Shown: positions 16,634 to 25,775, counted from the stretch's first letter. The stretch is 33,851 nucleotides of DNA from CAYLLT01 sp964591605 (GCA_964591605.1 CAZQEN010000034.1:1-33851), one strand, 5' to 3'. The notes: generated by a model from the sequence alone, not told the origin. Translations and numbers: made by a program.

Positions 16634-17674
16634 TCAACCCTTCTGCTGTGCAATTCCGGCCGTGACGAGCTGTCCGAAACGCTCGGGCAGGTTCGCGGAC
16701 TCCGGTGCTCCTTCTTCCTTTGCCGGCCGCAGGGCGCAGGCACTGTCCAGATAGGTCAGGCGCTGGCTGATGGGGGTGATGAGGAGGAAGTCGTCCTCGA
16801 TCAGCTCCCGGGCGACGATGCTCAGGCGCGAGGGCCCGCCGTCGGGCTCGGCCGTCCAGAACAGGGATACCGCCCGCTTGCTCAGATCCAGGCGGCTGGA
16901 CAGCCAGGAGAGCCAGCCGCAGATCTGGGCGGATGTCGAGACGTTTCCGGCCAGGGGAAAAACCAGGGTGGCCTCGAACGCCTCGGGGTCCATGGCGGCG
17001 ATGGCGTTGCCCCAGCGTTCGAGCAGTCCGTGCCAGACGGGCCAGTCGGGGGTCGCCAGTCCGGTGGCGATCCCGGAGAACCAGGTGTCGATGTTGATCT
17101 CGTCAATCTGCTTGCGCCACGCGCCGTCCTGTGCTTCGCCGTTCAGGTCGTCGACGGAGAACTCCCGTCCGCCAAAGACGTTCTCAAACCGGGAGGGGGT
17201 CCGCTCGAAGCGGACCACGTCATCGCGCAGCTTGAGGAGGCGGTCCAGGAGGTGGAGGGCGGGGCCCACCGTTTCCGCGGTGGGGCCGGGCCATTGAATA
17301 GTGGGAATGCCCACATAAAAACAGAGGGGGAAGGGGCGACCGAAGCTGTCCCCGCCGTAATCCTGAATGGAGGCGATGGCGGTCATGCCCGAGCGGGGCA
17401 GGCGCAGAATGCACGCCGCAGGCGAGAGGTGCCGCACCTTCTGGCCGGCGCCGGCCTCCTCGCGGGCGATCACCGAGAGCGTCGAAGACGAGGCCATGCG
17501 GGCGTGATACTGTTCGTAGCCCTTCATGACCCAGTCATTGAACTCGGCGGCCCACTCCTGGTCGAGCGTGGAATTGAAGTAGTCTCGACACGTGGAAAGC
17601 TTTCCGAACCAGCGCAGGGCGCCGTCGGGTTTGAGCTTCGAAGACTTGGATTTGAAGAGATCCGTCCAGCCCAT
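16634..17674 (-). CDS. tagF: TagF, T6SS-associated protein (ImpM family)
   Basis: The 346-residue product starts at ATG 17674 (MGWTDLFKSK); the in-frame extension to 17740 would cross a hairpin and is rejected. It has the ImpM/TagF signature: WFGKLSTCRDYFNSTLD-EWAAEFNDWVMKGYEQYHARM, then SVIAREEAGAGQKVRHLSPAACILRLPRSGMTAIASIQDYGGDSFGRPFPLCFYVGIP. In Pseudomonas and relatives, TagF represses assembly post-translationally, opposed by the PpkA/PppA phosphorylation pathway. Neither a kinase nor a phosphatase gene is in this window. The C-terminal 180 residues are less conserved. It lies between tssM and tssA. Confidence 0.85.
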   Translation of the reverse strand: MGWTDLFKSKSSKLKPDGALRWFGKLSTCRDYFNSTLDQEWAAEFNDWVMKGYEQYHARMASSSTLSVIAREEAGAGQKVRHLSPAACILRLPRSGMTAIASIQDYGGDSFGRPFPLCFYVGIPTIQWPGPTAETVGPALHLLDRLLKLRDDVVRFERTPSRFENVFGGREFSVDDLNGEAQDGAWRKQIDEINIDTWFSGIATGLATPDWPVWHGLLERWGNAIAAMDPEAFEATLVFPLAGNVSTSAQICGWLSWLSSRLDLSKRAVSLFWTAEPDGGPSRLSIVARELIEDDFLLITPISQRLTYLDSACALRPAKEEGAPESANLPERFGQLVTAGIAQQKG

Positions 17675-17700
17675 CGTATCTCTCGACCCGAGCCGGGCTT

Positions 17701-17769
17701 CCGGGACCCGGCGACTCGCCGGGTTCACAGGTCCCGGCACTGCGAGGAACCTCCCGACGTGCGTCGGGA
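17701..17769. repeat. Two palindromes between tssM and tagF
   Basis: The first (17701-17737) pairs CCGGGACC with GGTCCCGG around an inner CCCGGCG-ACT-CGCCGGG. The second (17752-17769) is TCCCGACG-TG-CGTCGGGA, which ends one base before the tssM stop codon. No U-tract follows on the minus strand. These look like REP-type elements that stabilise or separate the tssM and tagF parts of the message. Confidence 0.75.
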
Positions 17770-17770
17770 T

Positions 17771-20700
17771 TCAGGATCCTCGTTCGGCGACGCCGCCCGG
17801 CGGAGCGGCGGAAGGCAGAGGCGCCAGCCGCTCGTACGGCCGGGGCAGCACCTGCCGGAGTGTGAACCGCATCACGACACCCACCTGAGACGCCTCGGGC
17901 TTGATGCTTCCGCACCTCTGGGCGACCGCGGCGAACGCGGCGTTCTGCTGTCTGGCGGCGATGTCGCAGAGCCGCCACATCACCGTCAGGTACCAGCTAT
18001 GGCGGTCGTTGTTGGCCGGGTCGGGGATGCCGTACTTCTCGAGCAGCTCACAGAACGCCAGGGCCGGATTCTGAGCAGCGGGAACGAAACCTCTGCAATC
18101 CGGCCACTCACCATAGATACCACCGCCCTTGAATAAAAGGAAGCCGCCCTTGTTGGCCCCGGGCGACTTGACCCAGTCCCACTCACAGGCCCCGGCGGTT
18201 TCGATCGGCTGCCTGGTGAATTCGATGCTCACCGGCTGGCCCGCCTGCGACTGCTGCGACCAGGACAGACCCAGATCAAGCTGGATGGCCCCGTAGAAGT
18301 TGAAGGGCCCGGCCTGCGGTCGGCCCCTGGCCCGGGTGAGCTGGCCGCCCTGGGGATCGACCTCCCACCAGACCCACTGGGCATTCTGCATGTTCGCCTG
18401 GTCCAGCGCAATCTTCTCGACCACGAGGGCCTTGCCCCACCCGCCGGCATTGTCGAGCAGGAGGGTCCGCCATTCCGTACAACTGCGATAAAACCGCTGG
18501 CGGGCGTCGTGGCCTCTATCCAGTTTATCGGTATCGATGGCCTGGAAGCAGGACTCGGCCCGGCCGATTTCGGTCAGCAGGCTCACCACGTCCTTGGCCC
18601 CGTAGGGCAGGCTGTCGGAACCCTGGCCGAAGGCGTTCTGCCGGTCCATGAGGATGCGGTGGATCTCGTCGTCCAGCAGGGTCTGTCCCCGCCGGGCGCA
18701 GTGGAGGAGCCGGTCGATCGGATGGAATTCACCGAACAGGCTTTCGATGGTGTCGTTTCGCGTGGGACTCCAATCGACGGCGGCCGCGGGCGCCGCGCTC
18801 TTGGGATCCGCAAACGAAGACGGGAAATCGGGATACCGATCAGCGGCGAGAGCCGAAGAGAACTTGGACCAGCCCTCGGCGATGGTATCGGCGATATCGA
18901 CCCAGGGCTTGCTGGCGAGCGTGCGGTTGGGCTGATAGCCGTCGGTCCGGAACCGCGTGTTCCACTTGCTCTCGCGGATGCTCAGGAGCTTCGGGCGGAA
19001 TGATTGCAGGATGGGCTCCGTCCATCCGGCCTCCACGTAGATCACGTGCTCAAAGAGTTCAGCACACATGGCCCGCAGTTGCGAGGCCACGTCGGTGGAG
19101 GCCTTGGGGTCCTGGAGCTCGCGGCGGTAGGCGCGCCAGTCGGAGGCGGTGACGACCGGCCGGAGGCTCTTGACGTCGATCGCGTCGTGGAGGCGCTTCC
19201 ACTCGCTGAAGTAGTGCTCGGGATAACGCAGCTTGACCGCTTCGAGCTCGGTCTGGAGGGCCTTGATGAGGCCGGCATCGCCGATGTAGGCGTCGGTGTT
19301 GAGCTGCCGCAGGATCTCCTCGAGCTCGCTGGCATCCGCGATTGCGTCGTGGAGGAAGGCCCGGGTGGCGCATTTGGGGATCACGAGGTCCGAAGTCGGC
19401 GTCGGGGCCGGTGCGGCGGGCGTGGCCGGGGTCGGGGCCGGGGCCTGCGGCGTGTCGGGCGTCCGGTCGCGCCAACTGCGGCGTCGGGTGGGCGCCGGCT
19501 CGGGCGCGGGCTCAGGCTTGGCCGGTTCGGGTGCTCGCCTGGGCTCCGGCGCTCTGGCCGTGGCGATCTCCATGCGGCCCAGCGAGCTGGCAATCGGCTC
19601 GAGGTAGTCGGCCGCTTCGAGGGCGGCCAGCCCCCAGTTTTTGTCCGCGTTCCTGGCTTGTTCGGCCAGCACGGTCAGGGCCGTTCCGATCTCGCCCCGG
19701 CGAACGACTCCGGCGATGGCGTTCAGGAGGGCCTCGAGCTCGGGCCGTCGCCATTCGGCGCTCAGCGCCCCCAGTGAACGTTCCACCTGGGGTGGAGGCT
19801 CGGACAGGTGGTCGAAATAGTCGAGCCAATCAGGCAGGTAGCGGGCGGCCGGCCGTGTCGCGGCCGAACCATGGAGCTGGACGAGCACGCCCTTGAGATG
19901 CTGCTGGACGGTCTGGGCTTCGGCGGTCAGGCCCAGGCCGCCGCCGGGCTGATCAGCGCCGGCGCGCTGGATCATGTACTTGTAGGCGTCGGTCACTTCG
20001 CGGACGAACGGCGCCTGCGGAGTGGTGGGGGCTTCCTCGGCGGGCTGCGTGGTCGCTCCCGCGTTATGACGCTTCGCGCTCTCGGCGAGAATCGCGTTGA
20101 GCCCGTCGGTTTCGGCGGACGCCAGACGCTGCAGCGGGGGCAGATGGTCACGGGCCGCCTTCATGCGGCAGGCCTTCTGCAGCGAGCCGGCCAGCTCGTT
20201 CCAGCGCGTCCACTGGGTCTGGACCGCTTTCTGGAGATCCTGGAGCGGCACCGGCTTGTTGTTACCGGGATCCTTGAGCGTCCATGAACACAGGTCGAGG
20301 TCGCTGGTGAACTTCTGGACGCTGTCGTTGAGCGAGGAGATGTAGCTCCGGTATTCATCGACGCTGGCCGGTTTGACGCTGTTGGCCTTGAGGATCACAT
20401 CGTAGGTGCCGTGGGCCCGGTCGCAGGCGTCCCTGACCTTGATCCATTCGCGGATGATCGGGTCGGGATTGTTCTTGTCGAGGCGGGCGTAGGGCTCGTA
20501 GCAGGCGCGCAGGTGGGTGGCGGCGGCCTGGGTGACCTGGACCGCCTGCTGGGGGGACCACTGTCCGGAAGCGGCAGTCAGGCGCGGGAGGGAACTCTCG
20601 CCCTTGTCGAGCTCGGTGTCCTTCTGGAGGTCCCACAGAGCGGCGAATGCCTCGGAGGTGGCGACGGGCACCGGGGCGTCCTTCTTGTCGGTGCCGGCGC

Positions 20701-22534
20701 TGGCCTTGACGAACTTCCAGAGCGGGTTGTCGCTGTACTTGATGGACGCCGCCGGGGCGGACGGCGTGCCGGAGTCGGCCGGGTCGGCGGCGGAGACCCA
20801 CTGGAGGTACGCCAGCAGCGCGGATTCGTAACCGCCGCGGTTTTCGTCGGTCAGCTTGCCTCCCGGCGGATTCTGCAGGGCAGCTTCGACTTCCCGGATG
20901 GCCTGAGCGACGACGTATCGCCGGAAGAGGCCGGTTTGAATGGTTCGCAAGTGCCGGATGGGGTCGTCCGCCCCCAGCCCCAGCGAGAGGATGCGGGCCA
21001 TCCATTTGCCCTTTTCGAGCGTTTTTTCGTCCGCGCGGAGCTGGTTGACGGTGGCGGCGACCTCGACCGGAGACTGCGGGCTGAGCAGCCGGCCCTGGGC
21101 GACGTGGGCCTCGGGAACGCTGATGAGATTGCCGATGGCGCTGCAGCTCCAGGCCAGCAGGCCCATCAGGCCGGCCAGACCCACAAAACTGCCGTACAGC
21201 AGCGTCTTGGCCAGTCGCCGATGCCGCACCACCTCCTGCTCATTGCGGAAGACCAGGCCCTGCTCGGGGAAGACCTTCTTGAAGAGCAGATCCTTCACAA
21301 AGTGTGGGCGCGGCTGAGGGTACATGCTTTCCAGCGGGGAGAACTGGTTAGCGGCATCCGCGCCCAGACGAGTCGTGAGATGCTTGAGGATCAGGCCGCC
21401 CTGCTGCGTGGCGCTGGTAAAGTAGACGCCGCGGAACACCAGGTTCTTGATGGCCCGCGGGTTCTTGATCATCGGGAAGAGGGTGCGCACGTAGATCTGA
21501 AGCGGCTCGCGGAATTCGCGGAACTCCTCGGGAAACGTGTAGGCCAGGCCCAGATCGACCTCGTCCGTCTCGTCCTGAAGGCGGCGGATGCGCAGGTCGT
21601 TGAGCCGGCTGTAGACGGCATCGAAGTCGGTGCCGAACTGCTCGGGGTCGTAAAGCTGATTGAAGTCGCCAGGCTTGGACCACCCGAAGATCTGGTTCTT
21701 CATGGTGATGTCGCGCTCGGCGCGATCGAAGAACTGCATGAAGCCCAGGATCTTGTCGCACTTGGTGACGAGCAGGTAGGTGCCGAAGGTGACGCCCAGG
21801 CGCGTCTGCAGATCGCGGAGCCGCTCGAGCATGGTGTTGGCGTCGGCCTCGATCTTCTCGGGGGCGTCTTCGAGCAGGTGCTCGGCGGACACGCAGACCA
21901 GGGCGCCGTTGATCGGATAGCCCCGGCGGCCCTTACCGACGGTGTCCAGGAAAGCGAGCCATTCGCGGCGGTCGCCGTCCTCCTGGGGGTTGCAGAGGCG
22001 CCCGGCCATGTCGACAAAAATCGCGTCCTCGGTGAACCACCAGTTGTAGTTGAGCGTTCCGAGCTGATACCCCTCGGGCTTGCCGGCGGAGAAGGTGAGG
22101 CCGCCTTCGTTGACCAGCTTGGTTTTTCCGCAGCCCGAATCGCCGATCACGATGTACCAGGGCAGGTCGTAGACGTTGACGCCCAGGGTCTTGCGCATCT
22201 CGCGGATGGCGTTGAAGAACTTCTCATTATTGGCCTTGATGGCGGCGCGGGCGTCCATGGAGGCGGGGCCGCTCTCGGCGGACTTGCCGAGTTCGTCGGC
22301 CATGCGGCGGGCACGACGCTTGGCCCGGAAGTTGAAGCCCTTGCTGATCAGGGTCCCGCCCACGGCGATGACCGCACCCACCACGAGCATGGCGATGCAG
22401 ATCTGGAAGACGCTCATGCCCAGGTGCTTGGACATGAAGTAGATGATGCCGGCGAAGCTTCCGAGGCCCATCATCGCCAGCAGAGATCGCATCTCCGGCG
22501 GGAGCTTGTTCAACATATCGAGCAAACGCTTCAT
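17771..22534 (-). CDS. tssM: TssM, T6SS inner-membrane ring protein (IcmF family)
   Basis: The 1587-residue product is longer than the usual 1100-1300. Two N-terminal membrane segments (about 18-36 and 42-64) precede a cytoplasmic GTPase-like domain with Walker A GDSGCGKT at about 131-138 and VDMAGRL as the DxxG element. Family text continues with YPINGALVCVSAEHLL, LLVTKCDKILGF and AIKNLVFRGVYFTSATQQG. A third membrane segment lies near 437-460, and the rest is periplasmic. A proline/alanine/glutamate-rich linker at about 990-1048 splits the periplasmic part and explains much of the added length. With TssL and a TssJ lipoprotein it forms the trans-envelope complex. It is followed by tagF and preceded by tssL (142 nt, with a heptad array). 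Confidence 0.95.
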   Translation of the reverse strand: MKRLLDMLNKLPPEMRSLLAMMGLGSFAGIIYFMSKHLGMSVFQICIAMLVVGAVIAVGGTLISKGFNFRAKRRARRMADELGKSAESGPASMDARAAIKANNEKFFNAIREMRKTLGVNVYDLPWYIVIGDSGCGKTKLVNEGGLTFSAGKPEGYQLGTLNYNWWFTEDAIFVDMAGRLCNPQEDGDRREWLAFLDTVGKGRRGYPINGALVCVSAEHLLEDAPEKIEADANTMLERLRDLQTRLGVTFGTYLLVTKCDKILGFMQFFDRAERDITMKNQIFGWSKPGDFNQLYDPEQFGTDFDAVYSRLNDLRIRRLQDETDEVDLGLAYTFPEEFREFREPLQIYVRTLFPMIKNPRAIKNLVFRGVYFTSATQQGGLILKHLTTRLGADAANQFSPLESMYPQPRPHFVKDLLFKKVFPEQGLVFRNEQEVVRHRRLAKTLLYGSFVGLAGLMGLLAWSCSAIGNLISVPEAHVAQGRLLSPQSPVEVAATVNQLRADEKTLEKGKWMARILSLGLGADDPIRHLRTIQTGLFRRYVVAQAIREVEAALQNPPGGKLTDENRGGYESALLAYLQWVSAADPADSGTPSAPAASIKYSDNPLWKFVKASAGTDKKDAPVPVATSEAFAALWDLQKDTELDKGESSLPRLTAASGQWSPQQAVQVTQAAATHLRACYEPYARLDKNNPDPIIREWIKVRDACDRAHGTYDVILKANSVKPASVDEYRSYISSLNDSVQKFTSDLDLCSWTLKDPGNNKPVPLQDLQKAVQTQWTRWNELAGSLQKACRMKAARDHLPPLQRLASAETDGLNAILAESAKRHNAGATTQPAEEAPTTPQAPFVREVTDAYKYMIQRAGADQPGGGLGLTAEAQTVQQHLKGVLVQLHGSAATRPAARYLPDWLDYFDHLSEPPPQVERSLGALSAEWRRPELEALLNAIAGVVRRGEIGTALTVLAEQARNADKNWGLAALEAADYLEPIASSLGRMEIATARAPEPRRAPEPAKPEPAPEPAPTRRRSWRDRTPDTPQAPAPTPATPAAPAPTPTSDLVIPKCATRAFLHDAIADASELEEILRQLNTDAYIGDAGLIKALQTELEAVKLRYPEHYFSEWKRLHDAIDVKSLRPVVTASDWRAYRRELQDPKASTDVASQLRAMCAELFEHVIYVEAGWTEPILQSFRPKLLSIRESKWNTRFRTDGYQPNRTLASKPWVDIADTIAEGWSKFSSALAADRYPDFPSSFADPKSAAPAAAVDWSPTRNDTIESLFGEFHPIDRLLHCARRGQTLLDDEIHRILMDRQNAFGQGSDSLPYGAKDVVSLLTEIGRAESCFQAIDTDKLDRGHDARQRFYRSCTEWRTLLLDNAGGWGKALVVEKIALDQANMQNAQWVWWEVDPQGGQLTRARGRPQAGPFNFYGAIQLDLGLSWSQQSQAGQPVSIEFTRQPIETAGACEWDWVKSPGANKGGFLLFKGGGIYGEWPDCRGFVPAAQNPALAFCELLEKYGIPDPANNDRHSWYLTVMWRLCDIAARQQNAAFAAVAQRCGSIKPEASQVGVVMRFTLRQVLPRPYERLAPLPSAAPPGGVAERGS

Positions 22535-22633
22535 GTGTGGGCCCCTGGACTGAGTTTGCTGTCAGTGGTTCGCGGTTTGTGGTGAACGGCCATGCACCAC
22601 CATCGCCAACGAGCGAACTGACCTCAGCATCTG

Positions 22634-22668
22634 ACAACCAACAACGGACAACGGACAACGGACAACGG
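22634..22668. repeat. Heptanucleotide repeat array, unit ACAACGG
   Basis: Five 7-mers occupy 22634-22668: ACAACCA, then ACAACGG four times. On the transcribed strand the unit reads CCGTTGT. The array lies in the tssL-tssM gap, starting 8 nt after the tssL stop codon. It shares its 7-base period, but not its sequence, with other arrays in the window. Confidence 0.85.
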
Positions 22669-22676
22669 ACCAAACC

Positions 22677-23477
22677 CTACTTCGCCTCCTGCGGGGCGGC
22701 GCCTTTCCTTTCCACTTCGAAGAACTGACGGCTCTGCACGTCGGCGGCGGCCTGTTTCAGGTTGCTCACCTTGTTGCGCCAGACCATCTGGAAGGTGACC
22801 AGCGACGAGCCGATCACCGTGGCAAAGATGAGCAGGACGATGGTCAGGCTCATGCCGAGCTTGTAATCGACCTTGACTTCCTGGGTGTGCTTGTAGGTCT
22901 CCGGGAACAGCTCCTTGCCGCGGGTCGTGACCTGGGCGGGGAGCCGCGCGAAGAGCCGCCGCGTGTAATCCGCGAGCTCCTGAGGATAGTCGTGGTATTT
23001 GCCCTTGAAGCCCAGACGCAGGCACGTGAAGTAGAGATTGAGCACGCCGGCGAGCTCGTCCTTGTCGCGGCGGTCGCGGCGCTCGGCCTGCTCGTACTCC
23101 TTCTGAATCTCATCGCACTGGGTGAAGAACTCCTCGCCGCCCAGGGGGTCGATCTTGTTGAGCACCTCGGGGTGCGTCTCAAAGCGGTGCTCGAACCAGT
23201 AGTCGCGGCCCTCCCAGTCGGTGTTGAGCATCTTGTAGTCAATGAAGTAGACCAACATCGCCTTGACGCGGTCGTGCCACTGCTTCTCGGTGATGGGGTC
23301 GTCGCTGGCGGCGTCTTCGGCGTCGCGCAGGGCGGATCGCGCCTCGTACCAGAGCTGTTCGGGCGGAGCGACGGTGCCGTGCTTGACGGTTCGCGTGAAA
23401 TTCGTGATGAACTCGAACACCGGCCAGCACATCTGGGCCAGGCGGATCACGATCGGGCGTTCGGCGGGTTCGGGCAT
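22677..23477 (-). CDS. tssL: TssL, T6SS inner-membrane protein (DotU family)
   Basis: The 266-residue product has a cytoplasmic helical domain with features of DotU/TssL (IRLAQMCWPVFEFITNFT near the start, YFIDYKMLNTDWEGRDYWFEHRFETHPEVLNKIDPLGGEEFFTQ, then LAGVLNLYFTCLRLGFKGKY). One membrane segment near the C-terminus (MSLTIVLLIFATVIGSSLVTFQMVW) is followed by a short tail, with no peptidoglycan-binding extension. TssL anchors TssM and contacts the baseplate. The ATG at 23477 is preferred because GAGG lies about 8 nt upstream; the ATG at 23492 overlaps the heptad repeats. It lies between tssK and tssM. Confidence 0.92.
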   Translation of the reverse strand: MPEPAERPIVIRLAQMCWPVFEFITNFTRTVKHGTVAPPEQLWYEARSALRDAEDAASDDPITEKQWHDRVKAMLVYFIDYKMLNTDWEGRDYWFEHRFETHPEVLNKIDPLGGEEFFTQCDEIQKEYEQAERRDRRDKDELAGVLNLYFTCLRLGFKGKYHDYPQELADYTRRLFARLPAQVTTRGKELFPETYKHTQEVKVDYKLGMSLTIVLLIFATVIGSSLVTFQMVWRNKVSNLKQAAADVQSRQFFEVERKGAAPQEAK

Positions 23478-23490
23478 TTCAATCAACCTC

Positions 23491-23576
23491 ATTGCGGATT
23501 GCGAATTGCGGTTTGCGAATGGAGTTCAGGCGTCCGCTTCCGCACATCCAGAACTCGAAATCCGAAATCCGCAATT
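23491..23576. repeat. Two facing heptanucleotide arrays in the tssK-tssL gap
   Basis: The first array (23491-23518) reads ATTGCGG, ATTGCGA, ATTGCGG, TTTGCGA. The second (about 23549-23576) reads CAGAACT, CGAAATC, CGAAATC, CGCAATT. The second is close to the reverse complement of the first (AATTGCGG against CCGCAATT), so the two form an imperfect inverted repeat around about 30 bases. They fill most of the 102-nt gap between tssK and tssL. Confidence 0.8.
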
Positions 23577-23579
23577 CCT

Positions 23580-24992
23580 TCACCCCTTCAGGGGGATGTA
23601 TAAACTCGCATTCAGGCGCTCCATCGCGCCCATCTGGGCCTCGCGCATGCTCATGCGGATGCCGCGCTCCTGCTCGCATTCCTTCCAGTAGTCGGTGCGG
23701 TCCGGGCCGATGGTCTTGTCGATTTTGAAGTAATGCAGGCCCTGACGCCGCGGGAGCGTACCGGCGGGGACCGGCCGGACCTGGAAACGCAGACCGCTGA
23801 CGGCGGTGCCGTGGATGCGCGGGGCGCGAGACGGCGAGGCCAGCTTCATGTCGAACGTGCTGCGGAGGAAGCGTTCCAGCTCCGCAATCTCCATGTTGGG
23901 CTCCTCGAACGCCACGAAGATCTCGTTGTTGTCGTCGATCCACTTGCGGTCGAGCTCGACTTCGAAGCCCTCTCGGCCGCGCTCGTCCTTCTTGCGGACG
24001 AATTTGCGCACCGCGTAGTTGGCGGGCCGCAGGGCATCGAGCAGCAGGACGATCCGGGCCCGCAGCCGCTCGAGGCTCGCCCCCGGCTGATCGTGGTCGT
24101 ACGTCGGCAGCGTCTCGGGGACCAGCTCCTCACCGAAGATCGACAGGTGCCCGACCAGGCGGGCGAGGGCGACGAACACGTCGAAGGGGTGCAGGATCGG
24201 CGACTGGAGCATCGCCTTGACCTGGCCCCGGGCCTCGTTGAGGACGTGGAGTTTGAGCAGATGCTCGGTGTTGGCGGCGACGCCGTCGGTGAAGAGCATG
24301 TGATGTTCGAGGGCTTCGCGGGCCAGCACCTCGTCTTTCGCCTCGATCTGATCAGCCAGGGAGCCGATCAGCTTGGCCAGTTCGGGGCAGGCCTGCAGGG
24401 CGAGCAGGGGGCCGGTGCCGAGTTCGTCCGTCTCGGGGACGGCGCCGGGCCGGTCGGTGCGGCGGATGCGCCCGACCCGCAGAACGTCGTAGCCGGCCAT
24501 GTCATCGGTGGCCACGAACAGGCGTCCGCGCATGCGGCGCACGTAGAGCCGCTGGGGATTCTCGCCGGTGTTCTCATCCCGCCGGGTGACGGGGAAGGGT
24601 GAATAGCGGGGCAGGCCGAGGACTTCCTCGGGGTTTTCGATCGAGACCGAGTTCGGGCGGACCTCCTGCATCTGCGGGATGCCCAGGAACACATCGAGCG
24701 AACCCTGGGCCGCCTCCAGGGCTTTCTTGAAATCGAGCGGCTCGACCTCGGTGTTGCCGGGGATGCAGGCCCAGGTGCCGTCCTTGAGACGCAGCACGCA
24801 GCGATCGAGGCGGAGGGTGAAGTTCTCGAGCGGTTCCCGCGCGATCTGGAGCTCGAGGAAGCCCCAGCCGTAGGGTCGTGCCGCATCAAAGCAGGTCTGG
24901 ACCAGCGTCTCCATCCAGCGCTGACCGGCCTGCAGATGGTGGGGGCGGAGGAACATGCCCTCCGACCAGTGGATCTCCGTCCAAAAAGCCAT
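23580..24992 (-). CDS. tssK: TssK, T6SS baseplate protein (ImpJ/VasE family)
   Basis: The 470-residue product starts at 24992 with GGAGAGG about 5 nt upstream; the codon at 25019 would place the ribosome site inside the gene. It opens with WSEGMFLRPHHLQ at residues 9-21, the diagnostic TssK motif. It continues with LDVFLGIPQMQEVRPNSVSI, HPFDVFVALARLVGHLSIF and EIFVAFEEPNMEIAELERFLRSTFD. TssK trimers link the baseplate wedges (TssE/F/G) to TssL/TssM at the inner membrane. The length is slightly above the usual 440-450. It follows the TssJ-like lipoprotein gene by 102 nt in the same operon. Confidence 0.95.
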   Translation of the reverse strand: MAFWTEIHWSEGMFLRPHHLQAGQRWMETLVQTCFDAARPYGWGFLELQIAREPLENFTLRLDRCVLRLKDGTWACIPGNTEVEPLDFKKALEAAQGSLDVFLGIPQMQEVRPNSVSIENPEEVLGLPRYSPFPVTRRDENTGENPQRLYVRRMRGRLFVATDDMAGYDVLRVGRIRRTDRPGAVPETDELGTGPLLALQACPELAKLIGSLADQIEAKDEVLAREALEHHMLFTDGVAANTEHLLKLHVLNEARGQVKAMLQSPILHPFDVFVALARLVGHLSIFGEELVPETLPTYDHDQPGASLERLRARIVLLLDALRPANYAVRKFVRKKDERGREGFEVELDRKWIDDNNEIFVAFEEPNMEIAELERFLRSTFDMKLASPSRAPRIHGTAVSGLRFQVRPVPAGTLPRRQGLHYFKIDKTIGPDRTDYWKECEQERGIRMSMREAQMGAMERLNASLYIPLKG

Positions 24993-25094
24993 CGTGCCCT
25001 CTCCAAATCGTGCCTGCACGGCCCGCCATCCGCCGCCGGCCCGATGGACCGGCCGGGGGACGGCCTGCGGATCTTCGATTGCCCGTGATCCGGA

Positions 25095-25775
25095 TCAGCG
25101 TTCGCTCTGGGCGACGGCGCCCTCCTCCCAGGGGAGCGGGCGGCCGCTTTCACGCCTCGTCGTTCGTTCGATGGTCTGTGCCTTGATCTGCACCGTCAGC
25201 GTCTTGTCGAAGTCGCCGACCTTCCAGAAAACCGCCGGCCTGGTCTTGAGCACGTTACCCTGAGCATCGGTGAATCTCGCGAAAACATAGACCACGGCGC
25301 GGTCTGAGAAAACGTCCTTGACCGGGACGCCCGATTCCGCCCCGATCACGATGCTGCCGCCCAGGGAGTCGCTGCCGGTGAGCTTACCACCCTTCTTGAT
25401 CCCCCAGAACGTGCCCTCGTCTTCGTCTGTGTAAGAGTGGATCTGCTCGGCCGAAAGACGATAGTGCTTGTTGTCGTCCTTGTCCTTCATGGAGTCCTTG
25501 GTGGGCTTGTTGCGGAACCACACGTCGGCGGTGATGGGCCCGTCGGGCCGGTCCGGCCGCAGGTCGCGGTTCACCTCCTGCTTGAGATCGCTCGGGAAGA
25601 CGCTGACCACGTCCACCTGAATCGGATAGCCGCCCGGGTCGAAGCCGGTGTTGATGACGCGGTCCCGGTCGATGCGGACGGTCCGCTTGTCGCTGCAGCC
25701 GGCGCACGCCAGAGCCGCGAGCAGAATCACCAGGCCGGGGGTGACGAGAGAGGATGGTCGCTGTCGTCCGATCAT
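25095..25775 (-). CDS. T6SS-associated lipoprotein, probable TssJ equivalent
   Basis: The 226-residue product starts at ATG 25775 with AAGGAG 8 nt upstream. A signal peptide ends in the lipobox LACAGC, so it should be lipidated. The mature part carries VINTGFDPGGYPIQVDVVSVFPSD, which recalls the N-terminal strand of TssJ (lN-d-G-p-PV-V-vy-L), but no segment matches that family clearly. The protein is also longer than typical TssJ (about 150-180 residues). Its place directly before tssK, and the absence of any other lipoprotein gene in the cluster, make an outer-membrane anchor for TssM the best reading. This is context-based inference; an accessory lipoprotein is the alternative. Confidence 0.6.
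   Translation of the reverse strand: MIGRQRPSSLVTPGLVILLAALACAGCSDKRTVRIDRDRVINTGFDPGGYPIQVDVVSVFPSDLKQEVNRDLRPDRPDGPITADVWFRNKPTKDSMKDKDDNKHYRLSAEQIHSYTDEDEGTFWGIKKGGKLTGSDSLGGSIVIGAESGVPVKDVFSDRAVVYVFARFTDAQGNVLKTRPAVFWKVGDFDKTLTVQIKAQTIERTTRRESGRPLPWEEGAVAQSER

Noticed and set aside
20411..22585. 724-residue open frame on the plus strand opposite tssM
   Set aside because: It is a GC-rich shadow of tssM: no ribosome site, no family features, and low-complexity composition. The minus-strand frame has full IcmF motifs.
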